NCBI GenBank assembly: GCA_003389215.1
Contig: QQVP01000119.1
Location: forward strand, 372,001-436,000
Reading direction: 5' to 3'
Source of the DNA: Planctomycetota bacterium
GTDB taxonomy: Bacteria; Planctomycetota; Planctomycetia; Pirellulales; UBA7805
Length of the DNA: 64,000 nucleotides
Shown: piece after piece, positions 25,599 to 36,100 of the stretch
How the letters are laid out: each line of letters begins with the position of its first letter
Position numbering within the stretch: position 1 is the stretch's first letter
Notes under the pieces: model-generated
The model's database searches: none
What the model was told of the DNA's origin: nothing
Seen by the model: the letters and a program-made list of their open reading frames with translations, nothing else
Made by a program: the position numbers and the translations under genes

Positions 25599-28517
25599 TC
25601 AGGCCAACTGCCGGGCAATCATGCGGCGAAAGAGTCCCTCCGCGGCGGCCAGTTCGGCGAACGATCCGGACTGGGTCAGCTTGCCGGCTTCCAACACATA
25701 GATTCGATTTGCGTCACGAATCGTGCTCAAGCGATGGGCCACCACGAGCCGCGTCACCCGCAGCCGATCGATACTCTCGCTGACGATTTGTTGGGTGCGG
25801 TTGTCCAGGGCGCTGGTTGCTTCGTCGAAGATCAGGATCTTGGGTTTCGTGGACAGGGCCCGCGCGATCAACAGGCGTTGCCGCTGACCGCCGGAGAGGG
25901 TGCCTCCCCCTTCGCTCAGATAGGTGTGCATACCCATCGGCATCTGGTGGATGTCGTCCGACAATCCCGCCGCCTCGGCCGCCTCCCAGGCCTCCTCCAA
26001 ACTGATGCGGGCTGCGCCGGCGATGTTGTCGAAAATGGAACCGCTGCTGACGACTCCGGACTGCAGGACGACGCCGATCTGGCGACGGACCGCGGTCCCG
26101 TCCAGACCAGCTAGATCCTGTCCGTCGAAGCAGACGGATCCCGATCGCGGGGTTTCGAACCCCAGAATCAGGCGCAGCAAGGTCGACTTGCCACAGCCGG
26201 ACGGGCCGACGAGCGCGATGAACTCGCCGGGATTGGCGTGGCAGCTAACCCCGCTGAGAATCTGCGGACCGTCATTGCGGTAGCGAAACGAAACCTCGTT
26301 GACCGAGATTGCGCCCTGCAAAGGGCCAGGGTCGACCTTGGTGTCGTCATTTTCCGGTTTGGCCTCCAGCAGCGGGGTGATCATTTTCCGCTTGGCGAGA
26401 CTGTCCATCACCTCGACAAACGTCTCGCTGAAACCGGTCATGCCGCCGATCAAGGCCTGGAACGCCGCGTAGAAGGCGAGAAACGTGCCGATCGTCAGCA
26501 ATGTCGGCGCCGCCGGGCGGAGGCCGCCGCCCGGCGAGGCGACCGCGGCCAGCATGGTGGCGGCAAAGAAATACAGCACGATCGTGCTCGCCGATTGCAA
26601 GGCCGTGTTCACCACCTCGCCCCACTGCTCGATCCGTTGAATGGTGCTGATCATGCGTAGCTGCTTGGCTTGCTGACGGGCCCAGTGATTGAAGGCCCGC
26701 TGTTCGGCCCCGGCGACGTGCAGCTTGGACACGCCCGAGATCAACTGGACCTGAAACCCGAACAGCCGTCCCTGACTGATCCCCAGTCGCCGCGCCGTGT
26801 TGCGAATCGTCATCGACAGTCCGGCGGTGTACGCGGCGATGACCAACGCCGAGACGAGGGCGATGATCGCCAGGTACGGGCTGTAGAAGAAGCACAGCAC
26901 CAAGTTCAACGTGGCCAGGCCGCCCCCCAAGATTCCGCCGATGGCGGCATGCCCGACGTTCTGGCTGATTTCGGTCACCATCATCGCGCGATTCTGCAGG
27001 TCGCCACTGGAATAATTGCGGAAGAAGCGGGCCGGCAAACGCATCAGTCGATCGATGACCGCCGCCTGCAGCCCGGCGGTGGTGCCAACATCTGCCCGCA
27101 GCAGGACATTGTTCTGGGAAAAAGTGAGTGCGGCCTGGCCGAAGGCCATGGCCAACAGGCCCGCAGCGAGTTGATACAACAACGTCAGATTGGCGTCCGG
27201 GATCGCCTGATCGATGACCAGGCGTGTGGAGATGGGAACCAACATGCCCAGCAGCGTGACCGCCAGCGCCAGAAAGACGACGATCAATATGTCGGTGCGG
27301 ATCGGTTGCAGCGCGAAGCGACCCAGCGTCACCAGCGAGTTGGCTCGATCGGGCAGCGGTCGGACAAACGTGGTCGCCGAGCGCAGCAGCCGACCGTCAA
27401 CCTGCTCGTTGACGCGCCGTTTCGATCCATCAGTGGCGTCGAACATGATGTAACCGCCGCGCTCCGGTAACAGCGCCACGGCCCGTTCTTCCTCTTCCAG
27501 GACACCGAGAATCGGGCCGGCGTCCTCATGCCACCACTTGCCGCGCAACAAGACGAAGCGTGCCCGCACCCTCGAAGCCCGGGCGATCGCCTGGAGTGGA
27601 TCGTCGAGGCGGCCGAGATCGATGCCCGGAGCGGGTCGCCGAAAGGTGATCCCCAGGCGTTTGCCGATCGCCTTGAGGGCGCCCATCAAGTCGTCGGCTT
27701 CCTCGACGCCGGCCGGGCGCCGATCCAATACCTCGCTCAGTTCATCCATGGCCTCCGTGGTGTCGGTGGCCTGGAGGTGGGTTCGCTGCTCGAGTCGCTG
27801 GCGGTCTTCCTCCACTTCGCGCTGCTCGAGCTCGGCGAACCGCCGCATGCAGAGCCGGTGCAGCCGGTCGAGTCCTTCGAGCATTTCCGACGGCGAGCTG
27901 AAGGTGTCGCCGCTGCGAAATACGACCTTGCTTTCGCGGGTGGCGGTCAGTCGCACGGCGTCGCTCACGGGAAGCGACGGTGAGCCGGCGTCAATGCGCG
28001 GCGCTTCGATGCCCGCCACCGTGAGTTGGCCTTCGAGGACCTCGAGCCACAGCACCGTGTCGGCGGGGGCCTTGATGTGCTGCTCGGCGGCCAGCGGAAT
28101 GGGGCCGGCGGTCGACGCCCGCTCCGCATGCACGGCCCGTTCGGCGTCGCCCAACAGGTCGCCCAGCCGACGGATCCAGGTTTCTGCGCGCGTGCGGACT
28201 TCGTCGACCGCATATTCGCTCGACGCCGCCAGGGTTCGCAGAGGACATTCGGCGAGCTGCGAGTCTTCCAGCCCCACGACCAGGAACGCGAACCCGCCCT
28301 CGCGGGCATCGGGCCGGCAGCCGAACAACAAGTCCCCCTCGTTGCAGCTGAACAAGTACCGGCGCGCGCCGGTGGGAACGCCGTTGGTAGTTCGCACTGC
28401 GAACACCGCCACGCTGCCCGCGTGAACCTTCCAGGCCACGTCCGGATCGCTCAGCAGCAACGTGATGTTGCCCCGAACATCGTGGAGTTTCGTCGGGTAG
28501 TCGGATGTGGATGCCAT
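25599..28517 (-). CDS. NHLM bacteriocin-system ABC transporter, ATP-binding/permease
   Basis: 972 residues. The long N-terminal part (about 1-390) has no membrane segment and is characteristic of the NHLM-type ATP-binding exporter; it begins MASTSDYPTKLHDVRGNITL. Six TM helices follow, then an intact ABC domain: Walker A GPSGCGKST, signature LSGGQRQRL, Walker B ILIFDEATSALD, H-loop VAHRLST. In this system it is thought to work with the peptidase-ABC protein encoded directly upstream (10-base gap) to export peptides with Nif11- or nitrile-hydratase-type leaders, which are present at 39.7-40.4 kb. Confidence 0.87.
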   Translation of the reverse strand: MASTSDYPTKLHDVRGNITLLLSDPDVAWKVHAGSVAVFAVRTTNGVPTGARRYLFSCNEGDLLFGCRPDAREGGFAFLVVGLEDSQLAECPLRTLAASSEYAVDEVRTRAETWIRRLGDLLGDAERAVHAERASTAGPIPLAAEQHIKAPADTVLWLEVLEGQLTVAGIEAPRIDAGSPSLPVSDAVRLTATRESKVVFRSGDTFSSPSEMLEGLDRLHRLCMRRFAELEQREVEEDRQRLEQRTHLQATDTTEAMDELSEVLDRRPAGVEEADDLMGALKAIGKRLGITFRRPAPGIDLGRLDDPLQAIARASRVRARFVLLRGKWWHEDAGPILGVLEEEERAVALLPERGGYIMFDATDGSKRRVNEQVDGRLLRSATTFVRPLPDRANSLVTLGRFALQPIRTDILIVVFLALAVTLLGMLVPISTRLVIDQAIPDANLTLLYQLAAGLLAMAFGQAALTFSQNNVLLRADVGTTAGLQAAVIDRLMRLPARFFRNYSSGDLQNRAMMVTEISQNVGHAAIGGILGGGLATLNLVLCFFYSPYLAIIALVSALVIAAYTAGLSMTIRNTARRLGISQGRLFGFQVQLISGVSKLHVAGAEQRAFNHWARQQAKQLRMISTIQRIEQWGEVVNTALQSASTIVLYFFAATMLAAVASPGGGLRPAAPTLLTIGTFLAFYAAFQALIGGMTGFSETFVEVMDSLAKRKMITPLLEAKPENDDTKVDPGPLQGAISVNEVSFRYRNDGPQILSGVSCHANPGEFIALVGPSGCGKSTLLRLILGFETPRSGSVCFDGQDLAGLDGTAVRRQIGVVLQSGVVSSGSIFDNIAGAARISLEEAWEAAEAAGLSDDIHQMPMGMHTYLSEGGGTLSGGQRQRLLIARALSTKPKILIFDEATSALDNRTQQIVSESIDRLRVTRLVVAHRLSTIRDANRIYVLEAGKLTQSGSFAELAAAEGLFRRMIARQLA

Positions 28518-28526
28518 GGCGCTGCG

Positions 28527-30773
28527 CTAGGATGCTGTGGCTACCTCGTCATGATGCTTCAAGAGCGCGGCGTAGTGGCCCCCGGAATCCCAGAGTTGCT
28601 CGTGGGTCCCTCGCTCCACGACGGCGCCTCGTTCGAGAACGATAATCTCGTTGGCGTCGCGAATCGTGCTCAAGCGGTGCGCGACGATCACGCAGGTACA
28701 GCCGCGGCGGCGCAGATTCGTGTCGATGATTGCCTCCGTCTCTGCATCGAGGGCGCTGGTGCCTTCGTCCATGACCAGGATCGAGGGGTCATTCACCAGT
28801 GCGCGGGCGATCTCCAGGCGCTGCCGCTGACCGCCGCTCAAGTTCGCGCCGCCCTCCTGAAGCTTTGCGGCGAAGGTACCGGGCAGATTGGCGACGACGT
28901 CGTGAATGTGCGCATCCTCGCAGGCCCGCTCCAGACTCGCTTCCTTGACCGTGGCGTCCCAGAGGGTCAGGTTGTCGCGAATCGAGGCCTCGAACATCAT
29001 GATGTCCTGTTCGACCAGGGCCAGCGACTGGGAGAGGACGTGGGGCGCTAGGGTGTCGCGCGGCTGGCCGTCGAAGAGGACTTCGCCCGACCACGGCTGG
29101 TAGAGGCCGCAGACGAGCTTGGCGACGGTCGATTTGCCGGAGCCACTGCCGCCGACCAGGGCAACGCGCTCGCCCGGTCGGATGACGAGGCTGAGATCCT
29201 GGATCAAGGGCGGTTCCAGCGGGCTGTAGCCGAAGGTGACGTTTCTCAGTTCCACCTGTCCGTCGAGCCGCAACTTGGCAGGCAGAGCGCCGTCCGCTTG
29301 GCCGTCCACGTGCTTCGAGAGCTGCCCGGCGTCCTCCCGAGCATCGCGCCCGTTCCCGTCCGGCCCGGCGGCGGGTCTCGTGGTCGGCTTGGTCGGGTTT
29401 GCCAGCACATCGTCGAGTCGCATCAGATCGCCCCGCAGCTCCTGCAGGGTCGATCCCATCTCTGTCAAGCTGGCCACGGGGGCGAGATAGGTGGCCATCA
29501 GTCCCTGAAACGCGACCAGCGTACCGATCGTCATGTTCCCTTGGATGACGCTATAGCCACCGATGATGAGCACCAGAACCGTGGTCAGCGAATCGACGAG
29601 GATCGGCAGGCTCCCCGTTGGCAAGGCGGAGTACTGCAACTCCTGACCGGCGTTGGAACTCTTGGCGTAGTACCCCATCCACTTGCCGAAAAAGTCGTCC
29701 TCCATGCCGGAGGCCTTCATCGTTTCGATCGACTGGATCCCGGCGATCACGAATCCGCTCGCCTTGCCGGCTTCCTGGGAGTAGCGCAGATTGGCCTCGA
29801 TGCGATGTCGGCCCACCCACCGCAAGTAAACCAGATTCGCCAGGGCGAAGCCGGTCGCGATCAGCGTCAACGGCCAATGGATCAACAGCAGGACTGCCCC
29901 ATAGACGATCATCGTGAACAGGTTGATGACAATCGAGGCGAGTTGTCCGGCGACGACCGAGGCCAGCTTGTCGTTGAGCTCCATCCGCGAGACGATTTCG
30001 CCGGGAAAGCGCTGCGTGTAGAAACTCACGGGAAGTCGCAACAGGTGCCGGAAAAACTGGCTATTCATCCGGGCCGCCATGCTCAAACGCAGCCGGCGGA
30101 CGTGAAACTGCTGCACCGCTTCCAGCAGGACCTTGATCGCCACCGTGCCGGCCATGGCGATCAACAGCGGGCGATACCAATCGAAGCGCGCGTCGACGAT
30201 CACCGAATCGATGAAGACCCGGGAGAAGGCGGGAATGGCCAGGCCGGGCAGGATCATCGCCAGCCCGGCGATGGCGATGAACAGCAGCGTGGCCAGGTTG
30301 CCTTGCATCCGCCGCCAGAGTCGGCCCGTGATGCCGGGCGGACGACCGGCCTGTTGGAAGTCTTTTCCAGGACTCATCGCCAGGACAACGCCGGTGAACG
30401 AGGCGTTGAAGTCGTCCCAGGAAACGGTTCGATGGCCCGAGGCCGGGTCGTTCAGATAGACGTTCTTGCGATCGTGGCCCTCGACGACCAGAAAGTGGTT
30501 GAATTGCCAGAAAGCGATAAAGGGCGTCGCCATCTCGCGGACCGATTCGAGGGTCTTGCTGAAGCCCTTGGCCTCCATCCCGTAGAGTCGGGCGGCTTTG
30601 ACCACGTTGGAGGCCTTGCTGCCGTCACGCGAAACCCCGCATTTTTCGCGCAACTCGGCCAGCGGTACGAAGCGGCCGAAATAGCCCAGAACGATCCCCA
30701 GCGCCGCGGCGCCGCACTCGACGGCTTCCATTTGTAGCAGCGTGGGCGTGTGTTTTCGCGACGCGGATTTCAA
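28527..30773 (-). CDS. NHLM bacteriocin-system peptidase/ABC exporter (C39)
   Basis: 748 residues; the start is TTG 30773, since the next in-frame ATG would remove the conserved KHTPTLLQMEAVECGAA opening. An N-terminal C39 double-glycine peptidase has Cys20 (VECGAAAL), His93 (FNHFLVVEGH) and Asp109 (NDPASG). Six TM helices and a complete ABC domain follow: GGSGSGKST, LSGGQRQRLEIARAL, LVMDEGTSALD, VAHRLST. It should cleave leaders after the VAGG site of the two precursors while exporting the cores. The Walker B continues DEGTSALD rather than DEATSALD, as usual in this family. Confidence 0.9.
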   Translation of the reverse strand: MKSASRKHTPTLLQMEAVECGAAALGIVLGYFGRFVPLAELREKCGVSRDGSKASNVVKAARLYGMEAKGFSKTLESVREMATPFIAFWQFNHFLVVEGHDRKNVYLNDPASGHRTVSWDDFNASFTGVVLAMSPGKDFQQAGRPPGITGRLWRRMQGNLATLLFIAIAGLAMILPGLAIPAFSRVFIDSVIVDARFDWYRPLLIAMAGTVAIKVLLEAVQQFHVRRLRLSMAARMNSQFFRHLLRLPVSFYTQRFPGEIVSRMELNDKLASVVAGQLASIVINLFTMIVYGAVLLLIHWPLTLIATGFALANLVYLRWVGRHRIEANLRYSQEAGKASGFVIAGIQSIETMKASGMEDDFFGKWMGYYAKSSNAGQELQYSALPTGSLPILVDSLTTVLVLIIGGYSVIQGNMTIGTLVAFQGLMATYLAPVASLTEMGSTLQELRGDLMRLDDVLANPTKPTTRPAAGPDGNGRDAREDAGQLSKHVDGQADGALPAKLRLDGQVELRNVTFGYSPLEPPLIQDLSLVIRPGERVALVGGSGSGKSTVAKLVCGLYQPWSGEVLFDGQPRDTLAPHVLSQSLALVEQDIMMFEASIRDNLTLWDATVKEASLERACEDAHIHDVVANLPGTFAAKLQEGGANLSGGQRQRLEIARALVNDPSILVMDEGTSALDAETEAIIDTNLRRRGCTCVIVAHRLSTIRDANEIIVLERGAVVERGTHEQLWDSGGHYAALLKHHDEVATAS

Positions 30774-30848
30774 GGTGTCGACTCGACAGAATTGGAAAGC
30801 GAGGTGGGGACCGACGTGGGGACGAGGGTCCCGTCAGCGGGAAAGGGC

Positions 30849-32303
30849 TCAATAGGTGGGCGTCTGGGTGTCTTTCTCTCCGAAGAACCAGGTACGCAAG
30901 ATGGGCAACAGATAGGTGATCGGGGCTCGCTCGGCGATCGTCACGCGAACCGTGCTGGTCGTGCCGGCCGAGAACTTCTTCTGCGGTCCGCTCGAAGTCC
31001 AGCGATAGCCGCTGAACGAATCCGGGTCGACTTCGAGTTCGATTTCCACTTCGATGGCGCCGCCCTGTTGCATCAGCATCTGCGCGACCTCAGCGCTGCC
31101 GACTTCGTTGATGACGCTTTCCTGCGTGATGGGGAACACGGAAACCTCGCGCACCGTGCCGACGATACTCCCCTCGCGCTCCCGCTGGACCGTCGACGGC
31201 GTCACGCGGGCCGGGTCGCCTACCGAAATCCGCTTGCCGTCGCTGACGCTGAAGTAGGAAAGGTTGGTCAGCTTCGCTTCGGGATCGCTCAATTGAAGCG
31301 TCCCAACGCGGCTCCCCAGGCCGACGATCTGACCGGGCTGCACCGTCACTTCCAGAATGGTGCCGTCCGCGTCGGACACGATACGGCTCTCCCGCTCCAG
31401 GCGGATCTCCAGCCGCGCGATCGCATTGTCGAGTTCTTGGATCTCGTTCTCGCGGTTCTCGCGGTTCTGCGTCAGTTCCTGAGCGAGACGTTGCGCGGCG
31501 ATGTCGAGCTGGGTCAGTTGCATGGCCAAGTCCGAGAGCCGGTTGCGTTGTTCCAATTGAGCCCGTTCGCGTTGAATCTCGTTGAGTTGCAGTTGCTGCA
31601 ACTGCACATCCAGGTCGGCCAGCCGGACCTCGCTGTCGGTGACGCTCGTTTCAGCGCTGAGCACCAGATCCTGGGAACTGAGACCCTCCAGCCGCAGCTG
31701 CCGCAGTGTGGCCAGTCGCTTCTTGAGCGATTCGTTGAGGGCCTGCGTCATGCGACGTGTTTCCTCGATGTTCTTGCGCTGTTCTTCGTTGAACGCTTGT
31801 CCGCGACGGTCCAGCCGCTGCGACAGATCGGTCGTCTTCTCGATTTCGTCGACGATAAAGGCGCGTTGCTTTTCATAGGAGGCGGTCTCCAGTTGTCGCC
31901 GCTGCTCGTCCATCGCCGCGGCCGTGGCCTGAAAGGCCGCCGTATCGGCACGCCTGGCGCGCAGTTGCTCCAGCTCCTTGCGGAGTTCGGGCTGGTCGAC
32001 CAGGGCCAACACATCGCCCCGCGTTACCTCCTGCCCGACACGAACCTGCACGCGGGTGATCTGACCACTGGCCGGCGATTGCAGACCACGGACCTTGCCC
32101 GGATTCACGAGCACGCCAAAGCCGTCGACCGTGATCGGAATTCGTCCCAGGATGGCCCAGGCGAGTCCCGCGCCGCAGAGCGCCAACAGGGTCAGCAGCA
32201 TCAACCACGATTTGCGATTTACGACGACCAGCAGCCGATCCAGCTCGTCCGGCGACTGCAGGCGATCGAGGGCTTCCTGGCGAAAAATCTGTTTAGCGGC
32301 CAT
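30849..32303 (-). CDS. NHLM bacteriocin-system secretion protein (HlyD family)
   Basis: 484 residues: a TM near residues 33-52 (WLMLLTLLALCGAGLAWAIL), lipoyl half GLQSPASGQITRVQVRVGQE, a very long Gln/Arg/Glu-rich coiled coil (about 105-310), and the second half VSDADGTILEVTVQPGQIVG. The N-terminus IFRQEALDRLQSPDELDRLL is typical of NHLM secretion proteins. It lies 75 bases upstream of the peptidase-ABC gene and 24 bases downstream of the cyclic-nucleotide-binding gene, so these four genes form one reverse-strand operon. Confidence 0.88.
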   Translation of the reverse strand: MAAKQIFRQEALDRLQSPDELDRLLVVVNRKSWLMLLTLLALCGAGLAWAILGRIPITVDGFGVLVNPGKVRGLQSPASGQITRVQVRVGQEVTRGDVLALVDQPELRKELEQLRARRADTAAFQATAAAMDEQRRQLETASYEKQRAFIVDEIEKTTDLSQRLDRRGQAFNEEQRKNIEETRRMTQALNESLKKRLATLRQLRLEGLSSQDLVLSAETSVTDSEVRLADLDVQLQQLQLNEIQRERAQLEQRNRLSDLAMQLTQLDIAAQRLAQELTQNRENRENEIQELDNAIARLEIRLERESRIVSDADGTILEVTVQPGQIVGLGSRVGTLQLSDPEAKLTNLSYFSVSDGKRISVGDPARVTPSTVQREREGSIVGTVREVSVFPITQESVINEVGSAEVAQMLMQQGGAIEVEIELEVDPDSFSGYRWTSSGPQKKFSAGTTSTVRVTIAERAPITYLLPILRTWFFGEKDTQTPTY

Positions 32304-32327
32304 GGGTGACTCGCCGACAAGGGCGGC

Positions 32328-32861
32328 TTAGCGGTTTCGCAAACGGTCAAGTATCACGTTGTACCGGGCGCCGGCGATCGAGATGGAGTCCAGCAGCTCC
32401 GGATCGATTTCATCGCGGGCGGCCAGTTCTTCGTCGAGATCGCCCCCGTAGCCGAGCGTCGCTACGCTGTTCCGCAGCCGCTGGGCCAGAAATGTGGCCA
32501 GCGCCTTGTAGAATCGCGCCGCGAAGGACGGATCGATCGCCAGCTTGGCATTCAAGGCCGAGCGCGCGATCCGCAGGACGGTGCCTGGCTCGGTCGCCAC
32601 CACCGAGGCCGTTGGGGGTCGCGAGTCGAGCAGCGAAATCTCACCCACCATTTCGCCGGAACCGAGGGTTTCCACGGCGCGTTGCTCCTCGCCGACCCGC
32701 ACGGCAAAACTACCGCCGATCACGACAAAGATGGCATTGAGCGACTCGCCTTCGGAAATGATCGCCTCGTTGGCGGCGATCTCCTGCTTCTCGCCCGCGC
32801 TGACCATCCAGTCGACGTCTTCGTCGCTCAGCATTGACAGGATATAGAGGACCCGTCGCAT
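32328..32861 (-). CDS. cyclic-nucleotide-binding domain protein
   Basis: 177 residues from ATG 32861. The body is a cNMP-binding beta-barrel: SEGESLNAIFVVIGGSFAVR, then GSGEMVGEISLLDSRPPTAS, which corresponds to the phosphate-binding cassette (GE-SLL--RPPTAS). There is no DNA-binding domain, so it is a receptor rather than a Crp-type regulator. It is the first gene of the NHLM export operon and divergent from an adenylyl-cyclase-like giant, suggesting that cAMP or cGMP controls assembly or activity of the exporter. That link is inference from position. Confidence 0.8.
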   Translation of the reverse strand: MRRVLYILSMLSDEDVDWMVSAGEKQEIAANEAIISEGESLNAIFVVIGGSFAVRVGEEQRAVETLGSGEMVGEISLLDSRPPTASVVATEPGTVLRIARSALNAKLAIDPSFAARFYKALATFLAQRLRNSVATLGYGGDLDEELAARDEIDPELLDSISIAGARYNVILDRLRNR

Positions 32862-33182
32862 GACTTGGTGAACTCCCTCGAGACTGTGATCCGTGATCCG
32901 CCTCCGGCCTGCGACGGTCGCGCTGGCTTTCCGCGCGCCCCGCCGCGCAGGTCGACGATAGCTGGCCACCATGCCAGCCGGCCGAGCTACCCACCCGGTT
33001 TTATTCTCGATGCCGATTTTCGGGGCGTCAAGAAAGACGGGCAGCGAACGGTCGCTGCCACCGTTATCAGCGGCACGCGACGGCGGTTTGCCTGTTTGTT
33101 TCGCCGCCGCTCGCCGCCAAACCGGTACAATCGTTACCATCGCTACGTGGCAGCCACGGTGCGTTCTGACATAATAAGCGTC

Positions 33183-36100
33183 ATGAAGAGCGACGCGCTT
33201 GTCTCGACCGTGGCCAGTTACGTGCCCCGTTTGGTCCTGCAGAGACTGCACGAGGAAACGCCCGAGACAAAGCAACCGATCGCGGACCCGTTCCGCGGTT
33301 CGGTTCTGATTGCCGACGTCTCCGGCTTCACGACGATCACCGAGCAACTGGCGGAGCAGGGGGCGGTCGGCGCCGAGGAGCTCACGCGCCTGCTGAACGA
33401 CTATTTCGGGCGCATCATTGCCCGCATCGAGGCCCATGGCGGGGACATTGTGCGGTTCGCCGGGGACGCCATTCTGGCCGTCTGGACCGCGCACGATTCC
33501 GAAGCACTGCCCGACACCGCCCGGGCCACCGCCCGTTGCGCGCTCGCGTTGCAGCGTGACCTGCACGACTACAAGACCGACACAGGCATGCCGCTGGCGA
33601 TCAAGATTGGCATCGGTTGCGGCGACTTCGCGGCCATGCATCTGGGCGGCGAGTTCCAACGCTGGGAGATTCTGATCACGGGACTGGCCTTCGTGCAGGC
33701 CTTCGCCGCCCTCGACCAGGCCCAGGCGGGCGAGGTGGTGGTCTCGCTGCAGACCTGGTCGCACATCGACGCGGAGCTGGAGGGCACGCCGTTGCAGATG
33801 GGCTCGGTGCGACTGGAGCGCGACGCGACCGACCAGGTGCCGCAGCCGACCGCGCTCGACGAACTCGAGGAATCGGACGCCTGCGATGGTCTGGAGTTCG
33901 AGCGCGTCGCCGCCTACGTGCCCGGGACCGTGACGGCCCGGCTCTCCGCCGGCCAGGAAGGCTGGATCGGGGAGCTGCGGGTGGTGACCGTCGTGTTCGT
34001 CAATCTGCCGGAATTGAACTACGCCACGCCGCTGGATCGGGCCCAGACGATCATGCGGTACTTGCAGCTCGAACTGTACCGGTTCGAGGGGAGCATCAAC
34101 AAGCTGAACGTGGACGACAAGGGCACGTCCCTGTTGGCGGCGTTGGGCTTGCCGCCGCTGGCCCACGAGGACGATGCGCGGCGCGCCGTGCTGGCGGCTA
34201 TGTCGATGCAGCGCCGGCTGTTGGAGTTGGGACTGCGCAGTTCAATCGGCATCGCCACCGGGCGGGTGTTTTGCGGGTCGGTGGGCAGTCGGCAGCGGCG
34301 GGAGTACACGATCATGGGCGACGTGGTCAATCTCTCGGCCCGGCTGATGCAGACCGCGCTGGGCGAGATTCACTGCGACGTGTTGACCACGAATCTGGCC
34401 GCCGAGCACGTCGAGTTTCGGCGCTTGGCCGACATCAACATCAAGGGCAAGCGAGAGCCGGTGGCCGTCTACTCGCCGACCGGGCGGCGGGGGATCGCCA
34501 GCGTGACCAAATCGGAACTGGTCGGCCGCGAGTCGCAGTGCGAGACGCTCGCGCGGAGCCTCGACGCGCTCCTGCAGCGTCATGCTGCCGACGAGGAAGT
34601 GGCCCAGCCGCCGGAGGCCGTTCCGGTCGTGTTGATGGAGGGCCAGGCGGGCATCGGCAAGAGTCGCCTGATCGCCGAACTACTGCGGCTCGCCTTGCAA
34701 CGACAAGTGCCTGCCTACCTCGGCAGTGCCGATTCTCTGGAGACGTCGACCCTCTACCACGTTTGGCGGCCCGTCGTCGCCCAGCTATTGGCGTACGATC
34801 TGAGCAGCGATCTCCCTGCCGTGCTCGACGACCGCCTTGCCGCGGTGCTGGGCGCGGACTCGGAGGCGGCGCGATTCGGACCGTTGCTTGGGGAGGTCTT
34901 GGCCGTCGAGCTCGCCGATAACGAGCACACGCGACACATGACCGGCCGCAGCCGCGGCGAGAATACGCGCTGGTTGCTCCATCAACTTATCGGGCGGGCC
35001 GCCGAGCGGCAGCCGACCCTGATCGTGCTGGACGACATTCATTGGATCGATTCGGCCTCTTGGGCGCTCGTCGAGGAACTCAGCCGGGACCTCGACTCCC
35101 TGCTGTTGGTCTTGGTGAGTCGGCCCTTGGCCGAGAGTGCGCCCGACCGCTACCGTTATCTGGTCGAGCTTCCGCGGACCGTTCATCTGGAACTGGGCCC
35201 GCTCCAAGCCGAGGACACGCGCCGCATCCTCTGTCTGCGCCTGGGTGTCGAGAGTGTGCCCGACAGATTAGTCGAGGCGATTCAGACCAAGGCCGAGGGC
35301 AACCCGCTCTTCACCGAACAGTTGGCGGAAGTGCTCCGCGAGACGATCCTGGAGGCGGAGGGCGGCGAGGATGTTGCCGCCAGCACCCGCCTGGCGGACG
35401 TTGGCAACGTCCAGTTTCCCGATTCCTTGCACGGGGCGGTGACCAGTCGCATCGATCGACTCGAACCGTCGTCGCAACTGGCGATCAAGGTGGCCAGCGT
35501 CATAGGACGGCACTTCCCCTATCACGCACTGGAGGCGAATTTTCCCATTTCTGACAGCCGCTTGCACTTGCGCGAGCATCTCGTGGCGGGCCTGAATGCC
35601 GATCTGATCGAGGTCGACGTGCCAGAGCCGCCGGTGACGTACCGCTTCCAGCACGTCATCACCCAGCAGGTGGCTTACGACCTCTTGCTGTTCGACCAGC
35701 GTCGACAACTGCACCGCACCCTGGCCGAGTGGCATCAAGCCCAGCGGGAACAGGGCGTCATGGTGAGTGACGCGGCGCTCGCCACGCACTGGCAACGGGC
35801 GGGGGAGGCGGAGAAGGCGGTCGTGCACTACGAGGCGGCCGGGCGGGCGGCCCTCCGCAATGGCGCCTACGCCGAGGCGGCCGAGTTCCTCACCGCGTGT
35901 ATCGAGCTTTCCGCACCCCCAGAGACGTCGGACGATCGCCTCCGCCGCGCGATCTGGCAGCGACAACGGGGCGAGGCGCACCTCGGCCTGGGCAAGCTGG
36001 CCGCCGGCCAGCAGCAGTTGGAGGAGGCATTGACGCTGCTCGATCACCGTGTCCCGCACACGCAACTGGGCATCTTCGCCAACGTGGCAGGTCAACTGCT

